Origin: Macrotis lagotis
Lineage: Eukaryota > Chordata > Mammalia > Peramelemorphia > Peramelidae
NCBI RefSeq assembly: GCF_037893015.1
Contig: NC_133663.1
Span: 225,839,199 to 225,903,198 of the forward strand
Length of the DNA: 64,000 bases
Direction of reading: 5' to 3'
Part shown: positions 1-12,108 of the stretch, piece by piece
Layout: every line of letters begins with the position of its first letter
Numbering within the stretch: the first letter of the stretch is position 1
Program-made: the position numbers and the translations under genes
Notes under the pieces: model-generated
Databases searched by the model: none
Seen by the model: the letters and a program-made list of their open reading frames with translations, nothing else
What the model was told of the DNA's origin: nothing

Positions 1-479
1 TCTAACCTCCATCTTCACCTCTCAATAGAAGTGCTTTCTCCAATACTGATACAATGTGGAATAGTGAGTCCACTTCAAAGTAGGAGTACATGTGCTCAAA
101 TTATACCTCTCATATATACTGCCTGTGTAACCTAGGACATGTCACTTCTCAATGCTCCCTGTAGGATTATAAATGCCTGCTTATGTTGGTAAAGGGAATC
201 TCCTTACACCAATGAGGTATAGAGAGGTTCACTATATCAACAAAATTACAAGTTTAATTCATATCTCTTAGTCTTATCTTCTCTAAGGCCACAAAAAATC
301 TCTTAACCATTCAGTTCTGGGGTATCCTACTAGTCCTATCCTATTGACCTTCCTGAAGCTTTCAATATCATTTATTGCTATCTTCTTCTCAGATTCCATG
401 ACACTGATTTTTTTCCTACTTCTCCCTCTTATCTGACTGTTCTTCCCCAGTCTCCTTTTCTTGATTATCATCTTTCATC

Positions 480-960
480 CTATAAATGAGTATCCCCCAA
501 ATTTTCTTTCATCTTTTATCTCTTTCTTTTGAAAAGTTCCTCAGCTCCCAGAGGTCCATTGATCAACTCTATGCAGACAAATCTATATTTTCAGTGATAA
601 TTTTTCTCCTCATTTCTGATATCATCAACTGACCACTGGACATACTTTCCTGATGTTATTTTCATCATGTCAAATTAAGCATGTCTAAATCAGAACTCAT
701 TATTTGTGTCATCAAACTTTGTTATTTCTAGTAACCTGGTTTCACAACCTTTCTTGGTTGTTTCAGGCCATTTTCTAGTCAGTCACTGAGTCTTGTTCAG
801 TGTACTTCAAGATCTTGTGTTTCATCCCTCTCTTTCATTCACATTGTCCCCACTCTAGTATCTACAACCAAAGCTGTGCATACCACCATTTGAAGAGTAT
901 GGTCAATGGTCTTTCCTTGTCTTATGCTTGCTTAATGTTAATGATCAGAGGGTAATTACT
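480..960 (+). repeat. L2-type LINE remnant (3' coding/UTR region)
   Basis: Strongly diverged; the run AAATCAGAACTCATTATTTG and CAGTCACTGAGTCTTGTTCA recall the L2 ORF2 end. No intact frame. Bases 1-480 show nothing assignable. Confidence 0.45.
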
Positions 961-999
961 CAATTTCTTCATTTTTTTTCTGGACATTCAGGATTTCTT

Positions 1000-1682
1000 T
1001 TTTTTTAATTTTTTAAAGATTTTATTCGAGTTTTGAATTTCACAATTTTCTCCCAATCTTACTTCCTTCCCCCCACCCCCACCCCCTCAAGAAAGCAATC
1101 TTTATTTTGTTTCCATGTTGCACATTGATCCAAATTGAGTGTGATGAGAGAGAAATTACATCCTTAAGGAAGAAACAAAAAATTTTAAGAGATAACAAGA
1201 TCAGACAATAAGATATCTGTTTTTATTCTAAATTAAAAGGAATAGTCCTTGAAATTTGTTCAAACTCCATGGCTCTTTATCTGGATACAGATGGTATTCT
1301 CCATTGCAGACAGCCCAAAATTGTCACTGGTTGTTGCACTGATGGAATGAGCAAGTCCATCAAGGTTGAACATCACCCCCATGTTGCTGATAGGGTGTAC
1401 AGTTTTTTCTGGTTCTGTTCATCTCACTCAGCATCAGTTCATACAAATCCCTCCAAGTTTCCCTGAATTACCATACCTCCTGGTTTCTAATAGAACAATA
1501 GTGTTCCATGACATACATATACCGCAGTTTGCTAAGTCATTCCCCAATTGAATGACATTTACTTGGTTTCCAATTCTTTGCCACCACAAACAGGGCTGCT
1601 ATGAATATATTTTTGTACAAGTGATGTTTTTACCCTTTTTCATCATCTCTTCAGGGTATAGACCCAGATCTCTTAGGGGTAT
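1000..1682 (-). mobile_element. L1 3'-end fragment
   Basis: This is a minus-strand L1 ORF2-end and 3' UTR segment. Its reverse complement contains the L1-specific stretch around GCAAACTGCGGTATATGTATG and AATGACTTAGC. The T-rich start at 1000 is the poly-A tail. A 10-bp duplication AGGATTTCTT brackets it at 990-999 and 1683-1692. It is closely related to the copy at 62058-62680. The open frames here are chance frames. Confidence 0.75.
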
Positions 1683-1954
1683 AGGATTTCTTGTGAAGGC
1701 AGAAATACAGTAAGATAAAATTATTTTTTCTTCCTTAATATTTGTAGGCAATCCTGGGCTACAACTTGGCCCCCAAGAGAATGAAATAATTCCTAGAAAA
1801 GTGTCAGGATAGGGAAATACCTCCATGTAATGTAGATCATTGCTGACACCTTAAATGCTAATCTGAACTAGCAATAGAATTTCCAGGTTAGCTCAACTTA
1901 TCCCAAATGGAACACATTCACTTACCAAAGTCAACATGACGCATTTGAAAGAGC

Positions 1955-2160
1955 ATGGAATCTGATGTCAAAGGACTAGGGTCTGGATCTTGACTCTGCC
2001 ATTTATCACTTGTGTGATCTCAGCTAAGTATTCCTTTGGACCTTCGTTTTCTCATCTATAAAAATAAGGGAGATTGGACAAATGAGTTTTTAAGTTTACT
2101 TACAAGGTTACTTACAAAGTAACTTAAGGTTACTTCTAGTTTTAAATCTATGACCCTATT
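1955..2160 (+). repeat. MIR-type CORE-SINE remnant
   Basis: Diverged copy with the TTGACTCTGCCATTTATCAC and TTTTCTCATCTATAAAAAT hallmarks. Confidence 0.65.
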
Positions 2161-2204
2161 GCTATTTGATTTGATCCAAGATGTTCATTTCATATCAAAA
2201 TCCA

Positions 2205-2462
2205 GGAACAAGTTCTAAAGTGGTGCAGTGGATAAAGAGCTGGACTTGGAATTAGGAAGACATGAATTCAAATGTTGCCTCAATTGCTTACTAGTTGTAT
2301 GATCCTGGACAAATCATTTGACTCCTCTCAGTCTCAGTTTCCTCATTTGTAACAATAGGGAAAATAATAACATCTACTTCATAGGGTTGGTGTGAGAGTT
2401 AAATTGATAGATAAAGCACTTTGCAGCCTTAATGGACCACATAAATATGAGTTATTAAATAC
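2205..2462 (+). repeat. MAR1-type CORE-SINE
   Basis: Head AGTGGTGCAGTGGATAAAGA, core CTCAGTTTCCTCATTTGTAA, tail GATAAAGCACTTTGCAGCC. Confidence 0.75.
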
Positions 2463-3655
2463 TAGTTATTAAACTATTACATAAAGAAAACTTATGGACT
2501 GTTCTCTTTAGACATTTTTGCAGACAGAAGATTTGTAATAATAAGAACTACCATATAATAAGGTTTTTCCTTTCAGAGTCCTAGTTTAGAAAATTTTCTA
2601 TCCTGGAAGATATAGGCTGCAACTCTGATAAGTGATTAATAAAAAATAATCTAAAATATACATTTATTTTCTTCCATTTTGAAATGGAACTAGATTTTGG
2701 AAAACATTTTGTATCATGGTTACCATGGAAGGAAAGTTAATCAGAAACCACACCATCTACCTGTTTTGAAACATCAAGGGGAGTTTAACAATAAGACAGG
2801 AGTAAAACCATTTCTATGTGATATTTACTGGAAGTAAAATGCTATAAAGGAAATTGAAGTAGACCTCTCATTCCAGGCATTATGTCCTTAATAAAAGTTC
2901 CTTGATGAAATTGGCAAACATACACACACACACACACACACATTCCCCCCCCCTAAAACCAGTTGCATATACAGATCTAATCAACATGAACTAACTTAGG
3001 AGTAGTAGGTAGTATAATCTGGCCCTCTTTCATAATTAGAATATAGATTCAAATTCATTTTTTCTATTTTTCTTTCCCTGGTTACATTTTTTTTTATAAA
3101 GCAAATGTCATCATTGAAGGGAATAGATAAATAAGTCAAGTTCTTCCCAGAACAGTCCCTTTGTACTAATTGTACTCAGATCTTTTACTTTTTCCTCATA
3201 AGTCAACAAATACTTGCAGACATTAACACTTTTCTCCTGTCAACACCAGGTATTACATATACTATTAGCATCCTTTTGATAAGGCTAAAATAGGGGAGGA
3301 TGGTCTAAAGGCCAAATAGCAAATGGCATAACAAGGATTCAGACTTAGAATTTCAACTATTCTATTATGTTTAAATTTTACTGTGCTCTCTTGGTATACA
3401 GTTTTCTAGCAGAGCTGTGAATTCGTCTGACCACTTCTGGAAAATATTCTTGAAAATAATTTCTCCAAAATTCTGGGAAAAAAATTAGAATTATATGAAA
3501 ACAACTAAAATTTCTCTTGAGGCAGCTAAGTGGTGCTGCAGATAGAGTGCCAACAACAACAAGAATATTAAACTTCCTATTTTCTCTCCTAAACTGTTTC
3601 TTCTTTTTAACTTTCTGATTATTATTGAGGTAACCACCATCCTCCCATTTGCCCA
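2463..3655. other. Mostly unassigned
   Basis: A 40-base SINE head fragment is at about 3519-3555 (GGCAGCTAAGTGGTGCTGCA). Otherwise only the CA tract is recognised. Confidence 0.5.
2922..2953. repeat. (CA)n then C-run
   Basis: About ten CA units followed by a run of C. Confidence 0.95.
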
Positions 3656-3659
3656 TGAT

Positions 3660-4030
3660 TACAACCTTAATGTAACACCAACTCCTTACTCACATTCACC
3701 CCACATATCCAGCTTGCTGTCAAATCTTGTCCTTTTTACTTTTACAGTATGTCTTGCATTTGTTTTCTTCTTTACACTCATATAACTGCCACCCCAGTTC
3801 AGGCAGGCACTCGTATGCCTGGATAACTGTCATAGCTAACTGATTGGTCTTTGAAGCTTCAACTTTCACTCCACTCCACTCTATACTCTATTTGGCTTTC
3901 AATGAAATCTTTCTAAAGTGAATGTCATTCCTTCACAATAAATCCCAATGCCTCCTATTATCTATAGATTTAAAGATAAAATGCTTTGCTTGACTTTTGA
4001 AGTCCTCAACAACTACAGCAATATAAATGA
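3660..4030 (+). repeat. L2-type LINE 3' end
   Basis: Contains degenerate versions of the L2 3' signature (AAATCTTTCTAAAGTGAATG, CCAATGCCTCCTATTATCTA). Confidence 0.6.
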
Positions 4031-5131
4031 AAAGTAAAGCCATACAGAACCTCACTATTATAACATCTTTAAATGGAGGGGAGATGAAAAATGCACCTCT
4101 CTCTTTTCACTTGAGATGTAAGAGGCTATGGATATGGAATGTTTCTTGTGCATTATGGTCATGGTCAATGTATTGGTTGGTTTAGTTTAACTTGTTTTAT
4201 TTGTCACAAGAAGCACCACCCCCCATGAGATAAAGTCAAGATGAAGGGCGTATCAGAAATAACATGAAGTAAAAACAAAAGACATCAATAAAATTTTTTA
4301 AGAGACAAAGAGAGCAAACATTATTTTGCTAATTCATGGAGTTTGCCTGGAAAGATGCTTTTATGTTCTTTATCTCTTGTTTTCCTTCCTGAAAAAGGGC
4401 AAAAGTGAACAGATGGAAATGAATTCAAATATATAAGACGAAGATTTAGAAGCATTCATTCATTCATTCAAAAAATTTATTAAGCACACTATGCATCATT
4501 ATAAATATGTGTGTGTGTATACAGAGTATAGAACTCTTATTTATACCTCAGAAGAGGTTCATTCTTTTCTGAACTATAGTACTTTTAATACCAAGATGAG
4601 GATTTCGTGTTCATCCCAAATAGTCGTTCTTGAATAAACCTACAAATTCTTTTTAATTCCTTGATTGAAATGAAGTTTAAGCAAAGTTAGATGAACAGAG
4701 GTCCAGGTTTATACTATACAATGATTTTTTTCATCTTCCATCTTGTTGAAGTGGCAGTGATAGCTAAACTGGGATCAAGATAAGGAGGAATAGGGATACA
4801 GAGACAAGACTAGTATTGCACACATTTCATTCAATTTGATTAGCGGTGAGTCAACAACACACAGGGAAATGAGAGTCAGCCTTTGTGCTACTTTGATAAC
4901 CATACCAATTGAATAAAACTGGAAGAAGGCCCTCAGGAACATTGGGTGGATACTCCTTTCTTCTCCCCTTCTTGGAAGAACATGGACAGAAGTCACAAAG
5001 GATGGACAGAAATTGATGAGCTGTGCTATGTATTTTTTATGGGAGTAGCCTCATTGTGGAGATCACAGAGTTATTAAAGTACCAGAAATTAACATAGGTG
5101 CTTTTGGTCCTTTTTAGATGTTACTTTTCCA

Positions 5132-5132
<1 letters not shown>

Positions 5133-5183
<51 letters not shown>
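5133..5183. repeat. (TG)n microsatellite
   Basis: About 25 uninterrupted TG units. Confidence 0.97.
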
Positions 5184-5185
<2 letters not shown>

Positions 5186-5283
5186 GGGAGGGGTGATGAA
5201 TGGGTGACTGTGGCATTCATTGAGGAATAGTGGAATAAGACTGATGTCTGTGGTTGTCATAGATTACCTAAGTCTCCATCAAT

Positions 5284-5350
5284 AGACAGACAGACAGGCA
5301 GAGAGACAGACAGACAGATAGATAGATGGATGGATGGATGAGTGGATGAA
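5284..5350. repeat. Compound tetranucleotide repeat
   Basis: GACA units pass into GATA and then GATG units. The sequence to about 5480 after it is a diverged ancient repeat (GCATTGTAATAAGTGCTGGG). Confidence 0.9.
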
Positions 5351-6297
5351 TGAATGTATAAAGCATTTAATAAGGAATTATTTTATTTCAGGCATTGTAA
5401 TAAGTGCTGGGGATACAGATGAAAAGCATGTTAGATCCTCACATTTAGGAATTCATATTCTAACAAGAGAAGACAGTAAACAAAAGAAGGTAGAAAAACG
5501 GGGTATATTGGGACATGGCAAGGCTGTAGATATTTAAGAAGTGTTATTGAAGTCTGGAAATAAACAAGATAAAGACAAAACTGGCCTATCAAAGTCTACT
5601 TTTCCAATGGGGAGAAATTAGAGGTAATGGTCTGAGTGAACCAGCCATGGCTGGAAATGGAAATTTTTGATGATCTTCTACTCAAATGGGAAGATGCATG
5701 GAAAATATCAAAATTGGGCATATCCACAAACACCTTAAAATGGTATAGAGGCAAATCTGGGTTCTGGACAATAATTTTGTTCTTTTAGAAATAAGCACAG
5801 ATCACCCTATAAAACCAAGTGACTAAGACTGACTTGCTGCTTGTATGTGGATATTTACCATTTGAAACTTCACACAATCCCTTGTTCCTAATCACAGTTG
5901 ACTACCCTGAATCCTAGAGACTCCATCTAATTGTTCTTTTTTCACTTGTCATGCAGCCAACTGTTAATTTTTTTAGCTAAATCTTTTTTTGTACAAGTGA
6001 TTTTTTTATACATTACTAAAATATTCTTGTTTAAAAGTAAACATAATACCCCCTCCCTCCCAAAATATAGACCCTCTTGAGAAATAAAGTAAAAGAGAAA
6101 AAAACACATTTCAGTCTGTATTCTGATACCATCAGCTCTATCTCAGGTGGATCACATTGTTTATGATAAGTCCATCAAAAGTTACTTCCATATTTTTCCA
6201 CTGTTGTTGTGGACACTGATTGTAATTCCCTCCATTCATATCTCTCCACTACCATATGTTTTCTCTTTACTTTCACTCTGTCCCTCTTCTAAAATGT

Positions 6298-6447
6298 TCT
6301 GTAGGGTAGCTGAGTGGCACAGTGGACTGATCACCGGCCCTGGGGCCAAAAAGCCCGGAGCCCACATACCACCCCTGAGACCCAGCAACCACCAGGCCCT
6401 GTGCTCCTGGACAGGCCACCCAATTCCAGCCCCTTGCAAGAAGTAAA
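6298..6447 (+). repeat. SINE module inside HAL1 copy 1
   Basis: This is a tRNA-type SINE head (GTAGCTGAGTGGCACAGTGG) with the usual GGCCCTGGGGCC middle and a TTGCAAGAAGTAAAAAAG tail. The same module with the same flanks is found in HAL1 copy 2 at 16884-17036, so it was part of the HAL1 progenitor rather than an independent insertion. It is antisense to the HAL1 transcript. Confidence 0.75.
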
Positions 6448-6673
6448 AAAGAAAATGTGTTATATCTGACTATTCTCTCCTATGGTCTACCCTCTCCTCT
6501 ATCACCTACATCTCCCCCCTTCCCCCTTTCCCCCTTCTCTCCTTTTTACTCTAGATGTCTATACCCTATTGAGTGTATATGCTGTTTACTCTCTGAATCA
6601 TTTCTGATGAGAGTGAAGATTCCCTCATTCCCCCTCACTGTCCCCTCTTCCAAATCATTGCAATAGCTCATTG

Positions 6674-6675
<2 letters not shown>

Positions 6676-6729
<54 letters not shown>
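6676..6729. repeat. (TA)n microsatellite
   Basis: This is a pure TA dinucleotide tract of about 54 bases within the 3' part of HAL1 copy 1. Copy 2 has ordinary sequence at the equivalent place, so the tract expanded after insertion. Confidence 0.95.
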
Positions 6730-6732
<3 letters not shown>

Positions 6733-7323
6733 TCTAATCCACCTCTCCTTTCTCTTATTCCCAGTACATTTCCCTTTTAGCCATTGGCTCCATTTTTACA
6801 ATATATATCATATCTTCAAATTCAGCTCTCTCCTGGGCTTCATCTACATAAGCTCCTTCTACATGCTCTATTAAATGAGAAGTTTCACGTATTATCAATA
6901 TCATTTTTCTATGCAGGAGTATAGATGAAGTTCATCATCATTAAGTCCCTCATATTTTACCCTTCCCCTCCACTCTCTATGCTTCACCTGAGTCCTGTAT
7001 TTGAAAGTCAAACTTTCTGTTCAGCTCTGGTTATTTCAACAGCAACAATTGAATTTCCCCTGGTTCATCGAAAATCCATCTTTTCCCCTGGAAGGATGTT
7101 CAGTTTTGCTGGGTAGTTGATTCTTGGTTGCATTCCAAGCTCTTTTGCCTTCCAAGCCCTTAATGTAGTTGCTGCTAAGTCCTATGTGATTCTGACTGCA
7201 GCTACACACTATTTGAATTGTGTCCTTCTGGATGCTTGTATTATTTTATTTTTGACTTGGGAATTCTGGATGGCTATAATATTTCTGGGGATTGTATTTT
7301 TTTGGATCTCTGTCAGTGGGAGA

Positions 7324-8033
7324 TCAGTGGATTCTCTCAATTTCTATTTTGCCTTCTGCTTCTAAGGTATCAGGGAAATTTTCCTGCAGTAATGCTTTGA
7401 AAATGATGTCAAGGCTCTTTTCCTGATCATGACTTTCAGGTATTCCAATAATTTTTAGATTATCTTTTTGAAACCTGTTTTCCATATCAGTTGTTTTTTC
7501 AGTGAGATGTTTCACATTTTCTTCTAATTTTTCATTCTTTTGGTTTTGAAGTATTGTGTTCTGATTTCTTGTAAAATAAGCAGCCTCTCTCAGTTCCATT
7601 CTACATCTGAAGGATTTGTTTTCCTCAGAGAGCTTTCTTATTTCTTTTTCCATCTGGCCAATTCTGCTTTTTGAAGCATTCTTCTCCTCAATAACTTTTT
7701 GAGCTGTTTTATACATTTGACCTATTCTGGTTTTTAACATTTTTTTTCTTCAGCATTTTTTTGGATCACTTTGACTAAGCTGCTGACTTCATTTTCATGT
7801 TTTTTCTGCATCTCTCTCATTTCTTTTCCCAATTTTTCTTCTATCTCCCTTACTTGATTTTCAAAATCTTTTTTGAGCTCTATCATAGTCTGAGCCCAAT
7901 TTCCATTTTTCTTGGTGTCTTTAGATGCAAGAGCTTGTACTTCCTCATCTTCAGATTGAGTATTTTGATCGTTCTTGGGATCAAAAACAATGTATTACTC
8001 ATTGGTGTTCTTCTTTTTTCTCTGTTTACTCAT
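7324..8033 (-). pseudogene. HAL1 ORF1 (L1 ORF1p-like RNA-binding protein), broken
   Basis: The frame starts at the ATG at 8031-8033 (MSKQRKKK) and encodes an L1 ORF1p relative. It has a lysine-rich N-terminus, a long heptad coiled coil, then the start of the RRM domain (NLKIIGIPESHDQ). ORF1p forms trimers that coat L1 RNA. Breaks seen are an in-frame TAA at 7995-7997 about 13 codons in, a frameshift in the T-run at about 7741, and loss of the RRM frame near 7324, with the C-terminal domain decayed downstream. The longest intact piece is 138 codons (7324-7740). Copy 2 at 17596-18618 supplies the comparison. Confidence 0.8.
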
Positions 8034-8985
8034 TTCTTCAGCCTGTACCTGGTTTTGGGGTGCTTCCTGAGTTTTTGAATACTATTGGGGCATCCCCCCA
8101 ACAAGGATCTCAGTGTGTGAAGCTCTGACTTCCTTCCTGGTCTGTGAATGACCATAAGCACCCCCCCTCCCACCACGGGGCTGAGGTGGGGGTCCTGTTC
8201 TATGGGGGGGGCCTAGATTGCAATCAGGATCTGAATGCGGTCAGAGCCCCAGAGTCCTGTTCCAGACCTCAGGAAGTCTACCTCTGCTACCTTCATTGTG
8301 CTGAACACTCAGGGCTCAGTTGCCTGGAGGCTAATGCTTGCTTGCTCCACACCTGCTTTAGTTTCCTGGATCTGTGCTGCCACTGCAACTGCTGCACTGG
8401 GCTTCAGGCACTCACTCTGGCAGAGGTCCCCATGATCCTCCAAGTTGTGCCTGGTGCTTCCTGGGGTGGAAGTCAGGAAGCTGCTTATGCTGTGGGAGCT
8501 GTGGCTCCCAGGTACCCTGGGGTCTTTCTGGAAGGCTGAAGTTTCTTCACTCTGGTGGGGCTGCCACTCTAACACCATGGAGTGGAGTTTTCCCACTATT
8601 TTCCAGTTTACCTTGGTCTGGAGAATTGCCTCACTGTATATTTCTGTGGATTCTGTCTCTCAAAAACTTAGAGTAATAATTTTAAGGTTTTTGAAATATT
8701 ATGGAGAGAACACCTAGGAGAGCCTCTTCTCCTGTTACCATCTTGGCTCTGACAGCCAACTGTTAATTAACAATTAAGGTACTAGAATTCTCTCTGAATG
8801 GGTTGTCTTCCAAAAGGTTCTTTAAAAGAGATCGTAACGAATTTGGAATATATCCCCCCCCCCAATAAAACCCAGTTATAAATGATGTTTTAAGCTGTTG
8901 GGCCAATCCATAAAATTCAATTTAGCCCATGATGTAGTTGAAATACTGTACACATTTGATTAAAATAGTAGAAAACAGGACTCTT

Positions 8986-9146
8986 CTTTTGCAAGTTTTT
9001 AAAAAAAATTTTTAAGGCAAGGAGGTTAAGTGACTTGCTCAAGGTCACCCAGCTAGGCAAGTATTACATGTCTGAGGTCACATTTGAACTCAGGTCCTCC
9101 TGACTTCAGAATCTGTGCTCTAATCACTGCACTACCTAACTGCCCT
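8986..9146 (-). mobile_element. Short tRNA-type marsupial SINE
   Basis: Minus-strand copy with tail AAGGCAAGGAGGTTAAGTGA and head ending CACTACCTAACTGCCC. A 15-bp duplication with one mismatch, GAAAACAGGACTCTT, is at 8971-8985 and 9147-9161. Confidence 0.85.
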
Positions 9147-9161
9147 GAAAACAGAACTCTT

Positions 9162-10648
9162 GTAATGTTAATAGTGAAAGACAATGATGAAAAATTATTA
9201 TAATTTAATAAGAACTAACATTTTTATTTGGCATTAAGTCTGGTCACTAAAACCAGTTTTTAATGAAAAGAATTAAAGGAAACTTTCCTAATGATGCTTT
9301 AACTATGTTTTATGAAGCACTGCAATCTTGGAAAAAATTAAAGAGATAAAGAGCAAATGGAAATTATGTAGTGGGCACAAGTAAGTTATAGGGACAACTT
9401 GCTTATCAGGGATGATGTAAAATTAATTATCAGGAATTTAAGACAAGTAAAGAAGGTAAGTCAGTCATATATTGTGAGAAAACAGAGAAATTCTAATTAA
9501 AAAGAAAAGAATTAAGAATTGGGTTTACAACATATTAGGTAGAGCATCTCTGGAAGATTTATGGGGAAATATGGATATGAACTATATAAAATAAGACCTA
9601 TAAGTAGTGCCATTTCCATTCCCTTCCATATCACGACTTTCCCACCATGGTTTCAATATATCACAGGTTAGCTTAAGAAATTTAATGGGGAATTTTCTTA
9701 GAGTTTTGCAGAAGTCTAAGATGACACACCAAGCCCAGCAGATGACAGAAAAAGTTTAGAAATTCAGAAATTAATTTTTAAAACATATAGTATTTTATAT
9801 ATAATATCAACATATTTTATCTTTTAATACCATAATAATTCTGACTTCCTCTTTGGTACAAACAGAGATCCAAAATGTGATCTGGATTTTCCAGATCACA
9901 GGGGTACCATTTCCTTAATCCCCATGATATGGAAGGGGTAATTATGTAACAAAGTATAAGAAGAGATAGACCTTTGCTGGAATTATGAAAAGAACTTCTC
10001 GGTGCTTTCAAAAGTTTTGGAGGTTGAAATAATTTTTTTTATTATAACAATGAGGAGACAAAGAGGTTTTGAATTTTCTAGAATATAGTATAAAACTTAA
10101 AAGACTTGGTGGCTTATATTTATGTGCATGATAAATTAAAATGTGGAGCAGAAGGTGAAGAGCAATAAAATATTGAATAAATATAGCCTTGGATAGTCTG
10201 GCTTGCTTCTGTTGATTGCTTAACTTGGTATAGCAGCTTACAGTTCCAGGTATTCTGCACTAAAAAGTTTACCTTGTCCTTGTCAGAGAGAAGCTTTCTG
10301 ATGACTTGTATCTTAGCCCAGTTGATTTTTAACAGACAGGATCTGAGTAGCCATGTTCACAGCAGAGATAATGGTGCCCATTAGAGCCATGATAAGCATG
10401 ATCAGAACAAGGTATGTTGTAGAGAACATCAGGATCACATCACCAGAGGACAACAACAGGGAGCACCAAAAGGGTGAATTCTTCTGAGTTTTTGCCCTCT
10501 ACAATTTGCCCTGACATTCATGTTCATTTATTATACGTCCTCATGTATCTTCTCCTAGTATGTCTATACCATGTCTTGTCCCTTCATGTATTCCCTCTGC
10601 TATGACTGTGTATTAACTTGTTGGAGAATATACATGTTTTTTGTTTTG
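9162..10648. other. No gene or confident repeat
   Basis: AT-rich sequence between two short SINEs. Apart from the hydrophobic stretch at 10313-10498, nothing was recognised. Confidence 0.5.
10313..10498 (-). other. Hydrophobic 61-codon open stretch, unrecognised
   Basis: The reverse strand is open from after a TAG at 10499-10501 to TAA at 10313-10315. It encodes a strongly hydrophobic core (TTYLVLIMLIMALMGTIISA), like one or two membrane spans. It has no start-proximal Met, and I recognise no family. It may be an exon relic, a processed-pseudogene piece or chance. Confidence 0.25.
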
Positions 10649-10662
10649 AACTGGTCTATATT

Positions 10663-10813
10663 TATTTTTTTGAAAAACATTTCATTAAAGCAATGGGATT
10701 AAGTGACTTGCCCAAACTATCACAGCTAGTCAATTATTAAGTGTCTGAGGTAGGATTTGAATTCAGGTCCTCCTGACTCCAGCGCTGGTCCTGTGTTAAC
10801 TAATTACCCATTA
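10663..10813 (-). mobile_element. Short tRNA-type marsupial SINE
   Basis: Minus-strand copy flanked by a perfect 14-bp duplication AACTGGTCTATATT at 10649-10662 and 10814-10827. Confidence 0.85.
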
Positions 10814-10969
10814 AACTGGTCTATATTCTGACAGGCTGATGAAACTTGATAGAAAAAATCAGTTTAGGCTTATGAATTATGGTTTTGAGGAGGAACTGAG
10901 CTACATCACCCCTAGAATTGGAGATAGTTTCTTAGGGTCCCATATGTATATGTGAAAGTTTACCCCAGA

Positions 10970-11025
10970 TGATACACATATACATATATACATACATATA
11001 CATATGCACACATATATAAAATTTC
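10970..11025. repeat. AT-rich (CATA)n-like tract
   Basis: Alternating purine-pyrimidine tract of CATA and TATA units. Confidence 0.8.
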
Positions 11026-11944
11026 CCAATTACATGTCATAATGTCATCTAAAAACCAAGCAAATTTAATCAGTTTTCTCTCTTTAATAAATAAAAAGAA
11101 TCTCTCCACTGTATCAATGATCACTGGATGATGCCAACATTCTGGAAGCAGAAGATTCTCATCATTGTGAACATCTTTAGCATATCTGAGTTGGGAGGGG
11201 AAACTCCCCCTGGGAAATTTCTGATGACAGACACTCCATACCTAGTGAAGGTGACATGGAGTGAGCACTCTCTTGAGGAGCAATCTCAGAAGGAACTTTA
11301 TCAGATCTAACCTTCTGATTATGGATTTATATAAATATCATTCCCCATAACTCCATTTTGGGGTCCAGTTTTCTAGTCAGACTCCATACATTCATAAACT
11401 TAGAGAGATCTAATAATCACGTATGTTATCCTGATTCTTTTTGTTCTTTTTTGAGACCAAATTCTGAAGGTTAACATATGATGACCTAATGTTATTTGCC
11501 CTTTATTAGGACAAACTGTAGAGATTAACACATGTTAATCTGGAGTTCCTAATTCTCTCTCCTTCCTGGACTAACCCTTCACTAAAAAGGTAAACAATTT
11601 GATATAGGTTATATATTCTGGAAAACATATTTTCATATTAGTCATGTTGTAAAAGAAAAGACTAAAATCAAACAAACCAAGAAAGAGATGCTTCATTTCT
11701 AATCTCAAAGGAAAACACTTTTCCTTTCTCTTGATACATATAAATCACTAGTACTACTAGGTTTATTTTAATTAATAATTTGCATAATAATGTCAATCTC
11801 AGAAGTAGAATGTAAAGAGAAGAAAGGAGAGGGATTTTCTTAGAGCAACTAGAAAGAAGTTAAAAGGAAAAGGATTCAAAGTAATATCTATTTATATGTC
11901 AGAAAAATATTGACTTGTGAGTGGTGGAAGGAAGATGGAAAAGG

Positions 11945-12108
11945 GTCATAGATCTAGAATTGAAAAAGACTTCAGAAGCCATTAACTCTAGCTCTCTCAT
12001 TAAATTACTTGCACAAAGTTACATAGATAATAAATATTGGAGGTAGGATTTGAACCCATATCCTTTGACTTCAGCATTAGATACTGTGACATTCCACTGA
12101 ATCATATG
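11945..12108 (-). repeat. MIR-type CORE-SINE remnant
   Basis: Diverged minus-strand copy (TTGGAGGTAGGATTTGAACC). Confidence 0.6.

Larger units (their letters stand above)
4031..5953. other. Mostly unassigned
   Basis: Contains the TG and tetranucleotide tracts and a short ancient repeat at about 4441-4500 and 5357-5480. No gene was seen. Confidence 0.5.
5970..8752 (-). mobile_element. HAL1 (half-LINE-1) retrotransposon, full length, copy 1
   Basis: The element runs from a 5' end at 8752 (reverse strand begins TCAGAGCCAAGATGG) to a 3' A-rich end at 5970. It is bracketed by a perfect 16-bp target-site duplication, CAGCCAACTGTTAATT, at 5954-5969 and 8753-8768. It comprises a GC-richer 5' leader (about 8034-8752), a decayed ORF1 (7324-8033) and a purine-rich 3' part, with no trace of an ORF2 endonuclease or reverse transcriptase. 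That architecture defines HAL1, known in marsupials and other mammals and mobilised by L1 proteins in trans. A SINE module (6298-6447) and a TA microsatellite (6676-6729) lie inside the 3' part. Confidence 0.85.

Noticed and set aside
5284..5350. Regularly repeated short units, considered as a CRISPR-like array
   Set aside because: It is an ordinary compound tetranucleotide microsatellite with no spacers, in a mammalian genome.
6671..6874. Open frame starting with a Tyr-Ile repeat
   Set aside because: It is created by the (TA)n microsatellite.
8144..8717. Overlapping open frames of up to 131 codons on both strands
   Set aside because: They lie in the GC-richer 5' leader of HAL1 copy 1, where stops are rare; no protein family is recognisable.
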